This document shows positions 49,866-51,640 of a DNA stretch of 51,640 nt, piece by piece. Positions within the stretch are counted from its first letter, which is position 1. Each line of letters begins with the position of its first letter. The DNA comes from Streptosporangiaceae bacterium. Lineage in GTDB: Bacteria; Actinomycetota; Actinomycetes; Streptosporangiales; Streptosporangiaceae. The translations under genes and the position numbers were made by a program. The notes under the pieces are model-generated. The model did no database searches. It saw nothing but the letters and a program-made list of their open reading frames with translations, and was not told where the DNA came from. Where the stretch lies: NCBI GenBank assembly GCA_025934635.1, contig JAICWX010000018.1:1-51640 (forward strand). Reading direction: 5' to 3'.

Positions 49866-51640
49866 ATGCGTGATAGGCCGGTTCCTGCGGACCCCGGACG
49901 GGACGAACCCCGCCCGGGCTGGGAGCCTGTCATCACTTGCCCGGATCCGATGTCGGCCGAGGAGTGGCAGGCGCAGCTGGAATGCGAGCCCGCCGAGGGG
50001 ACCGATCCGGATGAGTTCCCGGATGAAGAGGACTACCTGGATCCCGGTGCGCTGGACCTGACGGACGCCGAGCTGGCGGAGATCGCTGCGGCGGTCCGGT
50101 TCGCCGCGCTGGCCGCGGGGCAGGCAACGAGCGCGGAGGACGAGGCGGACCCGGCAGGGGTGGCGGATGCACTGGCCGCGCAGGCGGCGGCTGCGGCGGC
50201 GCGGCGGCGAGGTCCCGGTCAGCCGGGGTCGGCGGGGCTGCTGGCTGGCGAGTCGTCCAGCCGGGCGGCGGCGTTCGGGACCGGGCAGTGCCTGGATGTC
50301 ATGCCCGCCTGCCCAGATCTCGCGCTGCTGGCCGACGCCGCAGCCGGCCCGGACGACACCTACCCGGGCGCGTCCGATGATGAGCTGATCGGGGCCCTGT
50401 GCGCCTGGGACCGGCTCGGGTCGCACGCGCACGCGCGGGTGCTGGCCGCGATCACCGAGCTGCGGCGCCGCCGGGCCGTCCCCGGGCTGCCCGCCTCAGG
50501 CCGCCCGGCCGGATCGCGTGATGAGGACTACCTCGCGGATGAGATCGCCCACGTGCTGGCGGAGTCCCGGCGGGCCGCGGACGGGCTGGCCAGCGTGGCC
50601 GAGGCGCTGGACGGCAAGCTGCCCGGCACCCGCGCCGCCCTGCTCGACGGGATCATCACCCCCGTCAAGGCACGGATCATCGCCACCGCCACCGCCCTGC
50701 TCGATGCCGGCGAAGCGCGCGCGGCGGAGGAGCAGGTGCTGGGGCGGGCCGGGCGGCTCACCCCCGGCTCCCTGCGGGAGGCGATCAGGCGGGCTGTCAT
50801 GGACGTCGCGCCGAAGAAGGTCAAGGAGCGGCGGGAGGCCGCCGCCCGCGACGCCCGGGTCGAGCAGTGGGCCGAGGACTCCGGCAACGCCGCCCTGGCC
50901 GGACGGGAACTGCCCCCGGCCGACGTGATCGCGGCCGGGCAGCGGATCACCTGGTGGGCCCGCCAGCTCCGCACCTCCGGGGTAGAGGGCGAGCTGGACC
51001 AGCTCCGCGGCCGCGCCCTGATCGACCTGATCCTCAGCCGCGACTCCCGCCCCGGCATCCGCGGGCAGGGCAACGACGCCCAGGCCGGCCCGGCCCAGCC
51101 CGGGACCGGCCCGATCCCCGGCAGCTCCGGCGGGTTCGCCGCGAACGTCAACCTCACCGTCCCCCTGGCCACCACCCAGGACCTGGCCGACCGGCCCGGC
51201 GACCTGTCCGGCTTCGGGCCCGTCGACCCCTGGCTCGCCCGCGACCTGGCCCGCGCCGCCGCCGCCAACCCCAAAACCACCTGGTGCGTCACCTTCACCG
51301 ACACCGACGGCCACGCCACCCACCACGGATGCGCCCGGCCAGCACCCAAGAACCACCCCAGACACGGCAACCACAGCAGACCCGGGAAACGGGACGGCCC
51401 CGGACCACCGCCTGGCCGGACCGGAATCCGGGATGGCTCCGGGTTCTCCTTCACCCCCATCTGCCGCGACGGACCGACCGGCGGTTACGGCACCTGGATC
51501 CTGCATACCCCCGGACCAGGCCCGGACCTGATCGTCGAACTGGAAGCCCTCACCACCGAGAACTGCGACCACCGGTTCGAAGCCCGCGGACACGATCCCG
51601 GGGTCAAGCTCCGGCACCTGGCCCAGATCCGGCACGCGAC
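49866..51640 (+). CDS. DUF222 (13E12 repeat) family protein; 3' end cut by window edge
   Basis: At least 591 residues, open to the window end. An acidic N-terminus (EFPDEEDYLDPGALDLTDAE) and Ala-rich segment lead to the DUF222 domain: SDDELIGALCAWDRLGSHAH, ARVLAAITELRRRR, DEIAHVLAESRRAADGLASV, GTRAALLDGIITPVKARIIA and GRAGRLTPGSLREAIRRAVM. The last visible residues (RFEARGHDPGVKLRHLAQIR) are where this family normally enters its HNH endonuclease domain, just beyond the window. 13E12 proteins are multi-copy repeats in actinobacteria, sometimes linked to phage attachment sites. ATG 49866 has a GGAG site 9 nt upstream; ATG 49950 is an alternative. Confidence 0.85.
   Translation, partial: MRDRPVPADPGRDEPRPGWEPVITCPDPMSAEEWQAQLECEPAEGTDPDEFPDEEDYLDPGALDLTDAELAEIAAAVRFAALAAGQATSAEDEADPAGVADALAAQAAAAAARRRGPGQPGSAGLLAGESSSRAAAFGTGQCLDVMPACPDLALLADAAAGPDDTYPGASDDELIGALCAWDRLGSHAHARVLAAITELRRRRAVPGLPASGRPAGSRDEDYLADEIAHVLAESRRAADGLASVAEALDGKLPGTRAALLDGIITPVKARIIATATALLDAGEARAAEEQVLGRAGRLTPGSLREAIRRAVMDVAPKKVKERREAAARDARVEQWAEDSGNAALAGRELPPADVIAAGQRITWWARQLRTSGVEGELDQLRGRALIDLILSRDSRPGIRGQGNDAQAGPAQPGTGPIPGSSGGFAANVNLTVPLATTQDLADRPGDLSGFGPVDPWLARDLARAAAANPKTTWCVTFTDTDGHATHHGCARPAPKNHPRHGNHSRPGKRDGPGPPPGRTGIRDGSGFSFTPICRDGPTGGYGTWILHTPGPGPDLIVELEALTTENCDHRFEARGHDPGVKLRHLAQIRHA

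Noticed and set aside
49798..50061. Short plus-strand frame ahead of the DUF222 gene
   Set aside because: It overlaps the promoter and the start of the DUF222 gene in another frame and has no conserved sequence.

Overview
The window is GC-rich (roughly 70% or more), densely packed DNA from a high-GC actinomycete. It uses GTG and TTG starts freely, and many neighbouring genes overlap by 4 bp (GTGA or ATGA). The block gcvP - merR - DUF151 nuclease - ftsR-type merR - garA (FHA) matches the order I recall around Rv1827-Rv1832 of Mycobacterium tuberculosis. A garA-type zinc-ribbon FHA protein, an actinobacterial PaaR-type operator, ThyX and a partial 13E12/DUF222 gene fit the same phylum. I cannot name the genus from the sequence.

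Layout. (1) 1-14553, minus strand: a CDP-alcohol phosphatidyltransferase, a mannose-1-phosphate guanylyltransferase-like protein, GarA, FtsR-type MerR, DUF151 nuclease, a second MerR, then a five-gene accessory block (FAD oxidoreductase, four-helix membrane protein, zinc-ribbon/FHA protein, CPA2 antiporter with Usp-like tail, and a kinase-fold protein lacking the catalytic Asp). Last comes gcvP behind a single-aptamer glycine riboswitch; gcvP is cut by the window edge. (2) 14575-20160: release factor 3 (divergent from the phosphatidyltransferase with 21 bp between the starts), two tandem secreted glycoside-hydrolase-like paralogues, a conserved hypothetical protein and a DUF429 protein. (3) 20183-29772: a phenylacetate degradation locus. 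paaI-paaR read left; paaABCDE-paaK read right from a strong promoter whose spacer holds a PaaR-type operator; fadB-fadA converge on it and probably finish the beta-oxidation-like steps. (4) 29826-35447: a DinB-fold protein, PolX, a metallo-beta-lactamase-fold protein, a GT87-type membrane mannosyltransferase and a lone CcdA. (5) 35564-40381: a perfect 19-bp inverted repeat and a DnaA-box-like site, an AbiEi/DUF559 protein, a class I glutamine amidotransferase-fold protein that has lost its catalytic Cys and His, a flavohaemoglobin, a dienelactone hydrolase and ThyX. (6) 40415-47402: fused anthranilate synthase TrpEG under a complete transcription attenuator with a 13-residue leader peptide carrying Trp-Trp, a membrane alpha/beta hydrolase, an XdhC C-terminal-domain protein divergent from a threonine dehydratase-like enzyme, and a DUF4032 protein. 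(7) 47490-51640: a frameshifted gene remnant, DUF302 and Nudix proteins, a subfamily-I haloalkane dehalogenase, an AT-rich promoter island and the start of a DUF222/13E12 gene cut by the window end.

How the parts work together. Four gene sets show readable control: gcvP (glycine riboswitch), paa (TetR operator between -35 and -10), trpEG (leader-peptide attenuation) and fadBA (palindrome over a -10). The least explained part is the five-gene block at 1719-7998. It places a probable pseudokinase, a phosphothreonine-reading FHA protein, a redox enzyme and an ion antiporter in one overlapping unit inside an otherwise conserved neighbourhood.
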